From Dryas octopetala (lineage: Eukaryota > Streptophyta > Magnoliopsida > Rosales > Rosaceae): a stretch of 64,000 nucleotides of DNA. The translations under genes and the position numbers were made by a program. Under the pieces are notes generated by a model. It was not told the origin of the DNA, ran no database searches, and saw only the letters and a list, made by a program, of their open reading frames with translations. Where the stretch lies: the NCBI GenBank assembly GCA_963921425.1, contig OY992835.1, forward strand, positions 16,058,001-16,122,000, read 5' to 3'. Numbering within the stretch: position 1 is the first letter of the stretch; each line of letters opens with the position of its first letter. This document shows positions 45,971 through 54,800 of the stretch, piece after piece.

Positions 45971-48249
45971 GAAGTCCCCCAAGTTTCCGAGCAAAAGATA
46001 CTTCTTGGTTGGGAACTTTGCACACAAAGAAGTCCGAGCAGAACGACAAGTGTCCACATACTTGTTCCTGCTTAAGATACTGTCCAGAAGTCCCCCAAGT
46101 TCCTTAGCAAGAAAAGCTGTACTGCAGGAAAGCTTGGGGGTTACATATGAAAGACTTCCCTCTTTTTTCTTTCTGTCTTTTTTTTTTTTTTTGAATTTCT
46201 GATCACCCTGTATTCCGAGCAGTAGACGCTTCGCGAAATCCCAGCGAAGTCTGTCTGATTGAATGGTGGGATGTCGCCCTCTGTAAATGAGAATTTAAAC
46301 GGTAGAGCCTAAATATAAAGATTGCACACCCACATCTTTTTTTTTTTTTTTTAGTGTGACTAGTTTAGGAGACAGAGAGCAGCCCCCCTTGTTTTTTAAA
46401 GTAGAACCAAGTATAGGGGGCGGCTGTGTTTTGAAATAGAACAAGAAAAGAAAAGGGGGGATCGGGTCGGGTGGATAGGGGGCTCGGGTCGGAGGTGTGA
46501 GCGCGGGCCGGGGGGTTTGCAGCAGAGGAGCTGCTCGGGTCGGGGTGGTAGCTGCTCGGGTCGGAGTGCGGCGGGCTTGGGTCTGCAGGGGCTGCTCGGC
46601 TCGGGCTCTGTCGCGGCTCGGGGCGGCGCGGTTGCGGGGTTTCGGATCGCGCAGTGGGCGGTGCTCGGCTCGGGTGTTCTGTCGCGGCTCGGGGTGTTGA
46701 GCTTAGGCCGGATCCGAGCGCGGGTGGGCGGAAGTGCAGGTGCCTTTGCGAGTGCTGGGCTCGGGCTTTCTCGTCGCGGCGGCTCTGCTCGGGTCGGAAC
46801 GCGGGCTGATCCTCTCGGGTCGGCGCGGGTTGGAGGGGAGAGCTGCGCGGCTCGGATTGGAGGTGGAGGTTGGGCTCGGGCCGGGCCTGTGTGCGCGGAC
46901 GTCGGAGAGGTCGGCTGTGTGCCTTGGCGCGGGGGTGGTGGACTGCTCGGCTCGGAGCAGTGGGCTGCTCGGCTCGGAGCAGTGGGCTGCTCGCAATGGG
47001 CTCGGGTTGCTTGCAGCAGTGGGCTCGGGTGCAGCCGCGTTGTGCAGGGGGGTCGGGTGGAGGTGGTGCTCGTTGCGGTGGGCTGCTTGATTTTCCTACT
47101 TTGAGGTAGGTAATTCAAATAAAAGTTTGTCTACCCACTGGATATATTGATTGTGCCTTTGAAAAAATTGAGAACTTTGAGAAGTTGTGGTCGTCCAGCC
47201 TGAGGCGGACCTTGGAATTCTGTTTGTGAATTTGTGGATAATGTGAGTAGAGGCAGGTGGAGGGGCAGGTGGGTATGAACCTTGCCGAGCCCTGGGTAGG
47301 CCACACGCCTACATTTTGGACTTTGTAATTTATTGGGTATTGTGTTTTTTGCCAGGTACATAGGAAACAAGATGAGTGGGTCGGAACCCGTCTGAGCTGT
47401 TGAAGCCGCGGAAGACTGGTAAGGCATGGGTTGTCATGGCTCTTCCCCTTGAATTGATTTTTTGAATATTGGCTTTGATAACTGGTTGGTGGCTGAGCAT
47501 GTGAAAAGTGATAGGGTGAATGTTGTAAATTTGGGGGTGGAAGAGCACATATGAGGGGTGGGAAACCAGTAGCGATCTTGATATGTCCATAGTGTTGTCT
47601 TGGTATTCCGAGAACTTCCCATCTTGATTTTTGGTTGTTTTTTTTTTTTGATGGGCAGGTGTGCGGGGCGGAAGCCTGGGCTCGGGCCGGGGCTGGTGGT
47701 GCACTAGGCGGAAGCTCGGAGAAAGCTGGTGTCAGCGGCGCGGAAGCCTGAGTGGGTGCGCGGCGCGGAAGCCTGGGTGGTGAGCAGGGCGAAAGCCTGG
47801 GTTCGAGCCGGGGCAGGAAGCCTAATCAATGCATTGCAGGCCGAGCTACTGCAGGCCAGGAAGGAGGCAGACCAGGCTAGGCAAGAGTTGGAGCAGTGCG
47901 AGGAGAAGCTGAGCCAAGCCAAGCAGGTGGTCTGCTAGGGGCTGACAGTAATGATGGGCATGTCAACGTCCCAGAGGGAGGTACCCAGGGGGGAGAGCCC
48001 GAGGATGGAGCATCCACAGGTGGGGAGCATGACATGGGAGAGGATCCCAAATAAATGTTTGAAGCAAACAAGGCCCGGGGGCAGGGGTGGGCGGACCATC
48101 GCCCTATTTTTGTTTGGATTATATGGTCGGGTCGGATGTAGCCCGTGCCAAATTACAAACTCTTTCGATTATTCCCTTTGTACTTTATGATATTTGGATG
48201 ATTTGGAGGGTGTCCAACCCGTTTATGGGGTAGGATGCCCTTCCCTTTA
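45971..48249. other. Non-coding interior of the Gypsy element
   Basis: Contains a strongly GC-rich block (about 46440-47060, rich in GCTCGGGTCGG-like motifs) that opens frames in both directions without a recognisable domain, then about 47100-47650 of ordinary composition. It may be captured or degenerate sequence; its source was not identified. Confidence 0.5.
47729..47938 (+). other. Short antisense coiled-coil frame inside the Gypsy element
   Basis: On the strand opposite to gag, a 69-codon frame ends with ALQAELLQARKEADQARQEL, a clear heptad-type coiled coil. Tat-lineage Gypsy elements are known to carry antisense frames between coding region and 3' LTR; this could be a remnant of one. 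No domain was recognised. Confidence 0.35.
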
Positions 48250-48760
48250 ATACATGGTATTGTGGGATTTTCTCGAATGCATGGTACTTAGTTTTCCTTG
48301 AATGCATGATATTGATTTTTCTCTGAATGCATGGTACTTAGTTTCCCTTGAATGCATGAGATTGATTTTCCCTTGAATGCATGGTACTTAAGTTCCCTTG
48401 AATGCATGTGCCATAGCCGCGCCCTGAATGCATGGTACTTAGCTTCCCTTGAATGCATGGGCGGATATGGGCAGGGTCGGATGTCTGATGGCCCGGGGGT
48501 CCATACAGCCAATTAAGACTTTGAATAAAAATGAAGAAAAAAGTGTCCGTGGTAGGACTTCCGTGAATGCATGGTACTTAGTTTCCCTTGAATGCATTTG
48601 CCATAGCCGCGCCCTGAATGCATGGTACTTGGCTTCCCTTGAATGCATGGGGCGGATATGGGTAGGGTCGGATGTCTGATGGCCCGGGGGTCCATACAGC
48701 CAATTAACACTTTGAATAAAAATGAAGAAAAATCTGTCCGTGGTAGGACTCTCATTTATG
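48250..48760. repeat. Tandem repeats inside the Gypsy element
   Basis: Units of about 24 bp with TTGAATGCATGGTACTTAG recur through 48270-48460, and a longer unit of about 190 bp (CCATAGCCGCGCCCTGAATG at 48411 and 48601, together with TGTCTGATGGCCCGGGGGTC) is present twice. Tandem repeats between the coding part and the 3' LTR are common in plant Tat-lineage Gypsy elements. Confidence 0.8.
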
Positions 48761-48911
48761 AAAGCGATAACATAGATGAAATTGAAAAAAGTCCCCGGGG
48801 GGTACAACATGTGTCTACTTGTAAAAGTAGCGGAGGTGCTCGGCGCGCCAAGGGCGGCCGAGTTCCTTGCCGGTTGTGGCGCGGAGCCTGTATGTGCCTG
48901 GACGGACGACC

Positions 48912-51224
48912 TCAATGGTTTTGTAGGGCGTCTGGGGTAGGGCAGGTGTTGGAGACACAAACAGCCATAGAGGGCTTGACCTCTTTCTTCTTCTTGACTG
49001 AAGTTATATAGCAGGACCTGGCTGACACTTGATTGCCTTTGACTACCCCCGTTCCACATGGGGTCGGGAACTTGATCAAAAGTAAGTGAGTGGAGATCAT
49101 AACCCTCAATTGGTTAAGGGCCGGTCGTCCCAGGATGACGTTATAAGCTGTGGGGCAGTCGACCACCAAAAACTGAGTAGTTGTGGTAGCGGACGAAGGA
49201 TACCTCCCGAGGGTGAGGGGAAGGTAGATCCCACCAAGAGGGGTGACCATGTCGCCCGAAAAGCTGAGCAAAAGAGCGATCGACCGGTCAAGCCTCTCCT
49301 GGTCGATTCCAAGAGCGGTGAAGGCTGGGGCGAAGAGGATGTTGACGGAGCTACCACAGTCGATAAGGATCCGAGCCACATCAAAATTAGCTATGGTGGC
49401 TTCGATGACCAAGGGGTCATCGTGTGGGAAGATCAAATCACGTTCCTCTTCCTCAGCAAAGGAAATGGGCGACCACCCGAGCTGAGGAGTCTTTTTGCTA
49501 CGGTGGAAGTCTACAGCCATAACGCCGGAGCATGGTTGAGCACGTCGGGCGTATTCCTTCCTAGCTCTGTTGGAGTTGCCAGCGAGGGTCGGGCCCCCAC
49601 AGATGGTATTGACCCGCCCCCGGCGTTGTCCGTCGGTCTTGGCCTTCTCGGTGGCCTCCTTGTCTATAAAACCATCCAACTTTCCTTCCTGTACCAAAGT
49701 TTCTATTGCCTCCTTAAAAGCTCTGCATGCCTCGGTGTCATGGCCATGGTCGTCATGGTAAAGGCAAAAGAAATTCTTGTTAGCCCGGTATCGTGTTTGT
49801 GGTGGGCGGGGTGGGAGCTTAGGAAGTATGTCCTTGATCTGGGGATACAACTCTGTATAAGTAACAGTGAGAATTGTATAGACTTTGAACCTGGAGGCAT
49901 AGGATGTCTGATAGGTTTCCTCCCTTCGTTGTCCTCCACCTCTACCATCACCAAATTGTTTCTTGGTGAACTTATTGAACTCTTTCCCGGACCCCCCATG
50001 CTGGTTACCCGAGTAGGGCTTGGGCTGGGGTGGCACTATGATGGCCTGGTCGGTACTTGGGCGATCCATGGTAGGCGGCTTCTTCCCATATGTTTTGAAT
50101 TCGGCCGTGGCATAGGCAATGGCCTCGTGCATGAGTTCCTTGTAGGTGCGCGGATTGCGGCAGTTGATTTCAAACAGGAAGTCCCCCTCTAGGAGACCAC
50201 CCTTGAAAGCAGCGAAGGCTACCTTCTCATCACAATCGCGACACCGAGATCGTTCTAGCTGAAATCGAGTGATGTATTCCCGGAGGGATTCCCTGCTGCC
50301 CTGTCGGACTCGAGTCAAGTCATCCGTGGTGTAGATTCTATCGGTCTGGATGATATATTGGCCTAGGAAGAGCTCTCGGAGCTCGTTGAAGCAATCAACC
50401 GAGCCCGGAGGAAGTTGGTAGAACCAGTCCCTTGCACTGCCAGAGAGGGTGGAAGGGAAGATTCGACACTTCGTAATGTCATCAGCACCTTTAGATTCCA
50501 GAGCGGATCTGAAACTCATGAGGTGGTCATATGGGTCTTCCTTCCCTGTGTATGGAGTGATTTTGGGAGGCCGGACGTCGCCAACCGGAGGAGTGGATAG
50601 GATGCGAGCTGTGAAAGGTCCAGGCAGCTCCCTTGTTTCTAAAGATGGGTGCCCACCCCGACTTCCTTCCTCCACTCTTTTCAGGCGCTCACTGATGTCC
50701 ATGAGAAGTTGCTGGAGCTGGTCTGGTGGAAGAGAACCGCTGTTACCGGAGTCAGCGACTTGTTCACTTGTGAAAGTGTCATCTTCTGCGCGGCGCCCAG
50801 CCGAGAAAATCTGCTCTTCTCCCCGTCGTTGCTTGGAACGAGGAGCCTGCTCTTCCCCCAAGTCTTGGGGACGCGGGTGGGATTCGTCCCGGTTCGTCCG
50901 CTGCTCTTCTCGCCGAGAGCGGTTGTCGTCGAGCAGATGACGACAGTCCTGATAAATGTGGAGCTCTTCAGAGCGGGTAGGATGCTCGCCAGATCGAGCC
51001 CGGTTGACCGGGTGGACAAGTCTCTTTTGGAAACCTGGGGGCGGATGGCTACCTTGCCCTACATCCAATTGGCGGGGAACATTTTGGTCCCTTCGGGGGG
51101 GATCCCTCATCTCACCACTCCGGAGAGTGGTGTGTTCGTCCCTGTCATGGGGGTTCCTCCTCTCACCACTCCGGGGAGTGGTATGTCCTTCCCTGTCGAG
51201 GAGGAGTCGCTCATAAAGCTGCAT
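48912..51224 (-). CDS. Gypsy gag-protease protein
   Basis: 770-codon frame. The N-terminal half is charged and repeat-rich (RSGERRNPHDRDEHT type repeats). A capsid-type Retrotrans_gag core follows: DHLMSFRSALESKGADDITK, ARDWFYQLPPGSVDCFNELR, FLGQYI, RQGSRESLREYITRFQLE. After a basic linker comes a CLYHDDHGHDTEACRAFKEA segment, then an aspartic-protease-like region with ARILIDCGSSVNILFAPAF, a common plant gag-protease variant. The frame stops there; no pol follows. It would supply particle protein only. Confidence 0.85.
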   Translation of the reverse strand: MQLYERLLLDREGHTTPRSGERRNPHDRDEHTTLRSGEMRDPPRRDQNVPRQLDVGQGSHPPPGFQKRLVHPVNRARSGEHPTRSEELHIYQDCRHLLDDNRSRREEQRTNRDESHPRPQDLGEEQAPRSKQRRGEEQIFSAGRRAEDDTFTSEQVADSGNSGSLPPDQLQQLLMDISERLKRVEEGSRGGHPSLETRELPGPFTARILSTPPVGDVRPPKITPYTGKEDPYDHLMSFRSALESKGADDITKCRIFPSTLSGSARDWFYQLPPGSVDCFNELRELFLGQYIIQTDRIYTTDDLTRVRQGSRESLREYITRFQLERSRCRDCDEKVAFAAFKGGLLEGDFLFEINCRNPRTYKELMHEAIAYATAEFKTYGKKPPTMDRPSTDQAIIVPPQPKPYSGNQHGGSGKEFNKFTKKQFGDGRGGGQRREETYQTSYASRFKVYTILTVTYTELYPQIKDILPKLPPRPPQTRYRANKNFFCLYHDDHGHDTEACRAFKEAIETLVQEGKLDGFIDKEATEKAKTDGQRRGRVNTICGGPTLAGNSNRARKEYARRAQPCSGVMAVDFHRSKKTPQLGWSPISFAEEEERDLIFPHDDPLVIEATIANFDVARILIDCGSSVNILFAPAFTALGIDQERLDRSIALLLSFSGDMVTPLGGIYLPLTLGRYPSSATTTTQFLVVDCPTAYNVILGRPALNQLRVMISTHLLLIKFPTPCGTGVVKGNQVSARSCYITSVKKKKEVKPSMAVCVSNTCPTPDALQNH

Positions 51225-51546
51225 TGCACCTTTTTAGAGGTCGAGCTGTTCCTGGGTTCGTTGGAGCTGAGCCTCCAATCGCTGGATGTACTCCTCCTGA
51301 TCAGATTCGGCAGTCTTCTTACCTCGCTTGTCAACCAGCGGGGTGTTGTCGACTTGATCGAGGATAGGACCTCCGTCAGACATTGTGAGGGTCGGTAGCT
51401 CGGAAGCTAGGGAGCTCGGAAGCTAGGGAGCTCGGAAGCTAGGGAGCTTGGAAGCTCGGAAGCTCGGAAGGTTTTTTTTGCACCTCAACTGAGGGTAGAG
51501 AATTCAATGGGGAAAAGTTGTAACTTTCCCACAGACGGCGCCAAAC

Positions 51547-52201
51547 TGTTGATGCCCAAAAATGGTAGAGCAGTCAACGTCGAGTCGAACCACGTAGGCC
51601 CGTTGACCCACCACTGAGCGGATGACACGTCGAAGTGGGGCAGGAACGGGTAGCTGGGTCCGACTGGTGAGTAATGAGAGATAATGATATCCAAGCACCC
51701 TGCACAGGTACACAAAAGTGAGCGGGAAGGGCACCGGTGTGGTGCCGGCCAAAGCTCCTCCGACGCTCAAGTCAGTGTTCAGAGAAATCTGAGAGCAGAG
51801 TGAGTGAATAGTATAATAATGATTTCAGTTTCTCTTTCGTGACAAGAAGGTACCTCTTTTATAGTACCTTTGGAAGAGTGTCAGCCAATCCGGTGATGAC
51901 ACGTGTCCCTTGTGATGACTTGCACTGTAGGAGCGCCACGTGTCACCGGTCTCGAGGATCCGAGTGAGTTGACACGGGTCGGGGCCTAGGAGGCTGGAGC
52001 TTAGGAGGCCGGAGCCTATGGGGCCGGAGCCTATGGGGCCGGAGCTTAGGAGGCCGGAGCCTATGGGGCCGGAGCCTAGAAGGTCAAGGCCTAGGAGGCC
52101 GGAGCCTAGCGGGGGCTTAGTCTTTGGGTCTAGGCCCAAACGACATGATGTTAAGCCTTATGTCACTTGTCGTTATGCCGAGATGATTAGTCATACGAAC
52201 A
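51547..52201 (-). repeat. 5' LTR of the Gypsy element
   Basis: 655 bp, plus-strand ends TGTTGATGCCC and CATACGAACA. Contains a minisatellite of GGCCGGAGCCTA-like units (about 51985-52110). Confidence 0.9.
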
Positions 52202-53460
52202 GTCTTCAATGAATATATAGCATTTATATAGAATGTAAAGTTGAAGTCGTGGGAACTGATTTTGGTACATTTCATGAATTTATAATGGACAAAGCAGAGA
52301 ACTCAATTCTGAATTTAGGCTCACATGTATACCACTTCTCGAATAAAGGTGGGGCCCACCTATAGAAGTGGATTCCAGTTTTATTTGAGATGTGGTACAT
52401 ATATGATACAAAAAATGTGATATCTCTAGCATTCAATACAAACCATTTCCTTATCGTTCAATTCCTTAGATATAATCACTTTACGGTCTTTGTTGGTGCC
52501 TTGGTGATGCTTTTTTAATTTCCATTTTATCAATCTTTATCATTTTTAGCCTTGTTCACAATGAACTTATATGTCTTTGAATTTCGAAAAAGAATTACAT
52601 CCAATCCATGTCTAACAGCAGAGAGGAAAGCCGTTGAGGTCCTCCTCAATCCAAATAAGAAAATTCAGAACAAGAAAGCGCCAACTTAACTAAAAATGAG
52701 CGTTGACAAACAAAAAAAAAAAAAAAAAAGCTAAAATGTGAGCTACATCGTTGCAGATTCTTGCCGAACTGGCATACAACAGAGTCAAAAGTTCTCATCA
52801 ATCCTTTGACCTTAAAACTTAAGAAAAATTAATATAACAAATATAAACATTGTTGGCGATGTTAATTTATGTATACATCATCTCAAGAGACTTATCCTTT
52901 CATGCAAGTCTACCCTTATGTATACATCATCTCAAGAGCTGCCACATTTGATAATTTTAAATGTTTTATGTGCAATTTATTCCATAAAATGCAAGTCTAC
53001 CTTCATGCATTTTGTTTTGATAAAGAAGCAAAGAAATTAATGAATAAACTTCTGTTGTGTGCACAAGTTCTTTTGGTACTTATATTAATCAACTGACCAA
53101 TTAGTGGCCAAAACATAAGCTATATCCTCTTTGCACTTGGAGGTCGCTGGCCAGCCTGGCTTGTGTGGGTCAATGGGCTTGAAAGATCCATTACTAATAA
53201 ATTACCCATTATGACTTGAGTAGGTCAATGGAATATTGAAAGATCCTTATTAATTTTTAACAGCCCATTCTTACAAAGTATTAATAAGAATGGGTAATTT
53301 ATTAGTGTTGTACCTTTCAAGCACCCAATTAATGCTGTATTGTATAAGAGTGGTGTTATATATTGTCACCTATTTTAATAATTTTGCTTACATATGTCAA
53401 ATTTTCTAACTCATTCCTTCAATGATAGTATAGCTGGATAAGCTACACTATTTTAAGGCC
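52202..53460. other. Displaced promoter and upstream DNA of RLK-C
   Basis: The first 30 bases (TTCAATGAATATATAGCATT) align with the sequence 50-80 bases upstream of the RLK-D ATG (about 59210-59240) and contain TATA-like runs, so this is the original RLK-C promoter, now about 6.9 kb from its ATG. Further on are shared unit blocks (CTTGCCGAACTGGCATACAAC at about 52766, GGTCAATGGGCTTGAAAG at about 53168). No gene seen. Confidence 0.6.
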
Positions 53461-53845
53461 AAATTTTGTTTTTGGTTCTTGTAATTTGGGTTAATTAAGT
53501 TTTATTTTTGTCCATATAGTTTCAATTATGCCAATTTAACCTATGTAGTTTCCAAATAATTTCAATACAAGAACACACGCATAATTTCGTCAATTTTATT
53601 CAACGAAATTAGCGCGTGAAGCACTCACACAGGCAAGAGTGCTTTTGGTTTTCGGGTGATTGTGCATTATTGTCCGACTACTTAAAATACCCTAAATCAT
53701 GCACATCATATTTTTCTTGACACAATTAGATAAAATTAACTAAAGAATTACAATCATTAGGAAACTACATAGACTAATTAAATTGACACAATTAAATCTA
53801 CATAGATCAAAATGAAACATAGTCCAAACGACAGGGATTATCAGA
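53461..53845. mobile_element. MITE-like element with long terminal inverted repeats
   Basis: The left end (GTCCATATAGTTTCAATT..., CCAATTTAACCTATGTAGTTTCC) is mirrored by the right end (GGAAACTACATAGACTAATT, then AAATGAAACATAGTCC), giving degenerate inverted repeats of about 90 bp around about 190 bp of single-copy DNA. No open frame. Exact ends and target duplication were not resolved. Confidence 0.55.
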
Positions 53846-53860
53846 ATAGTGCTCCACTTA

Positions 53861-54055
53861 CTCGGGATTAAGGTATCCAAATGTTCGCATGGGATCTATT
53901 AATACATGAGTGGCAAGAACTTAAGAAATCCTAAAATTAATCAGCTAACTTGGCTCGCAAGTCTTTATTTAACAATATGTTGGAAGTGTTTAGATCTCTA
54001 TGGATTATGGGTGGCTTGCAACCATTATGTACATAATCCAGTCCACAAAGTATTT
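53861..54055 (-). pseudogene. Relic of a divergent receptor-kinase exon
   Basis: The minus strand reads [20 protein letters not shown], then [15 protein letters not shown], a stop, and in another frame THVLIDPMRTFGYLNPE. This is the catalytic-loop to activation-segment exon seen in RLK-A to D, but it differs at many sites (HRDLNTS instead of HRDVKST, DPMRTFGYLNPE instead of [12 protein letters not shown]), so it derives from an older family member. DFGLS is destroyed. No other exon of it was found nearby. Confidence 0.75.
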
Positions 54056-54800
54056 GACACTGTGTTGAGAATAGTATCCCATATCAAGGAATTAAGTAGA
54101 GTCTTATAGTATAAAGTCTTGAGCATCCCTATTCATTATTAAGTATAAGTGGGGTGGGGCAACATGCAACTTGTTTATTGCATTTGCATTTTGAGCAATT
54201 TGTTTCCTTGATTTTCTACTTGAATTTTAATATTTGTGGGGTTGATTAGATTATTTATTTATTTATTTAAAGCAAAGTATAGAGGATTTTTTAGTTGAAG
54301 ATTTAAATTAGTTGAGGATATATAACGTAATTGCAATGTTGTAACTGCAAATACAGTAAACAAACACAGACGCGCAGATGTAGTTGCCAAACACTCAGCC
54401 ATCAATGCTGTCATGAAACTCAATAATGCAACTGGATATCCTGCTAGGTAAGTAAATTAGTAATTTTGATCTGAAAATTAAAAAATCCCAATTTTTTAAA
54501 GGGTGAGAAAAGGAGTTTAGGGGTACATTTAGAACTTCCCGAGAATTATTAAAGCCACAAAGGCCAACCAGTGAAAGCCCAACCTAAAAAAAGCCCAAAC
54601 ACAAACATACAAAAGCTCCAACAACTGAAGAGAGCCCAAATCTACACATAAGAAAAAGGAAGCCCAAACGACAGAAGAAAGGTAGACAATCTTAAAATCA
54701 AATTGGAATTGCAAAGCAATGCCAAATTGATAAATGAACACTAAAGAGTAGATTGGATATTGCATTATTGTGAACCTAACTCTGGCCAAAAAAAGTACTA
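54056..54800. other. Downstream region of RLK-D
   Basis: No gene seen. The minus-strand frame 54529-54789 is hydrophobic and made of GGGCTT-rich sequence, resembling untranslated or LINE-tail DNA more than a protein. A short stretch near 54350-54450 stays open (NAVMKLNNATGYPAR) but is not recognised. Confidence 0.4.

Larger units (their letters stand above)
45316..52201 (-). mobile_element. Young pol-less Ty3/Gypsy element in the RLK-C leader
   Basis: Two 655-bp LTRs (45316-45970, 51547-52201) that I found identical by eye; target duplication GTCTT (45311-45315, 52202-52206). Orientation is minus: next to the right-hand LTR is the primer-binding-type sequence TTTGGCGCCGTCTGTGGG, next to the left-hand one a purine tract ACTTGGGGGACTTC. 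The interior has one long gag-protease frame (48912-51224) and about 2.9 kb without any reverse transcriptase, RNase H or integrase in any frame. It therefore looks like an intact non-autonomous element of the gag-only kind (TR-GAG type). Identical long LTRs imply a very recent insertion. It lies 43 bp upstream of the RLK-C ATG. Confidence 0.9.

Noticed and set aside
46396-47118. 240-codon proline-rich frame (minus) in the Gypsy interior
   Set aside because: It and several overlapping frames on the other strand come from GC-rich repeated words; no domain and no codon-like pattern.
49086-50192. 368-codon plus-strand frame
   Set aside because: Exact shadow of the Gypsy gag-protease frame on the opposite strand.
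50649-51398. 249-codon plus-strand frame
   Set aside because: Also antisense to gag; leucine/serine-rich as expected for a shadow.
54340-54450. Short open stretch with NAVMKLNNATGYPAR
   Set aside because: Too short and unlike any family I can name; kept only as unassigned.
54529-54789. 86-residue hydrophobic frame near the 3' end of RLK-D
   Set aside because: Looks like a membrane protein only because of T/G-rich wording (GGGCTTT repeats); no homology recognised.
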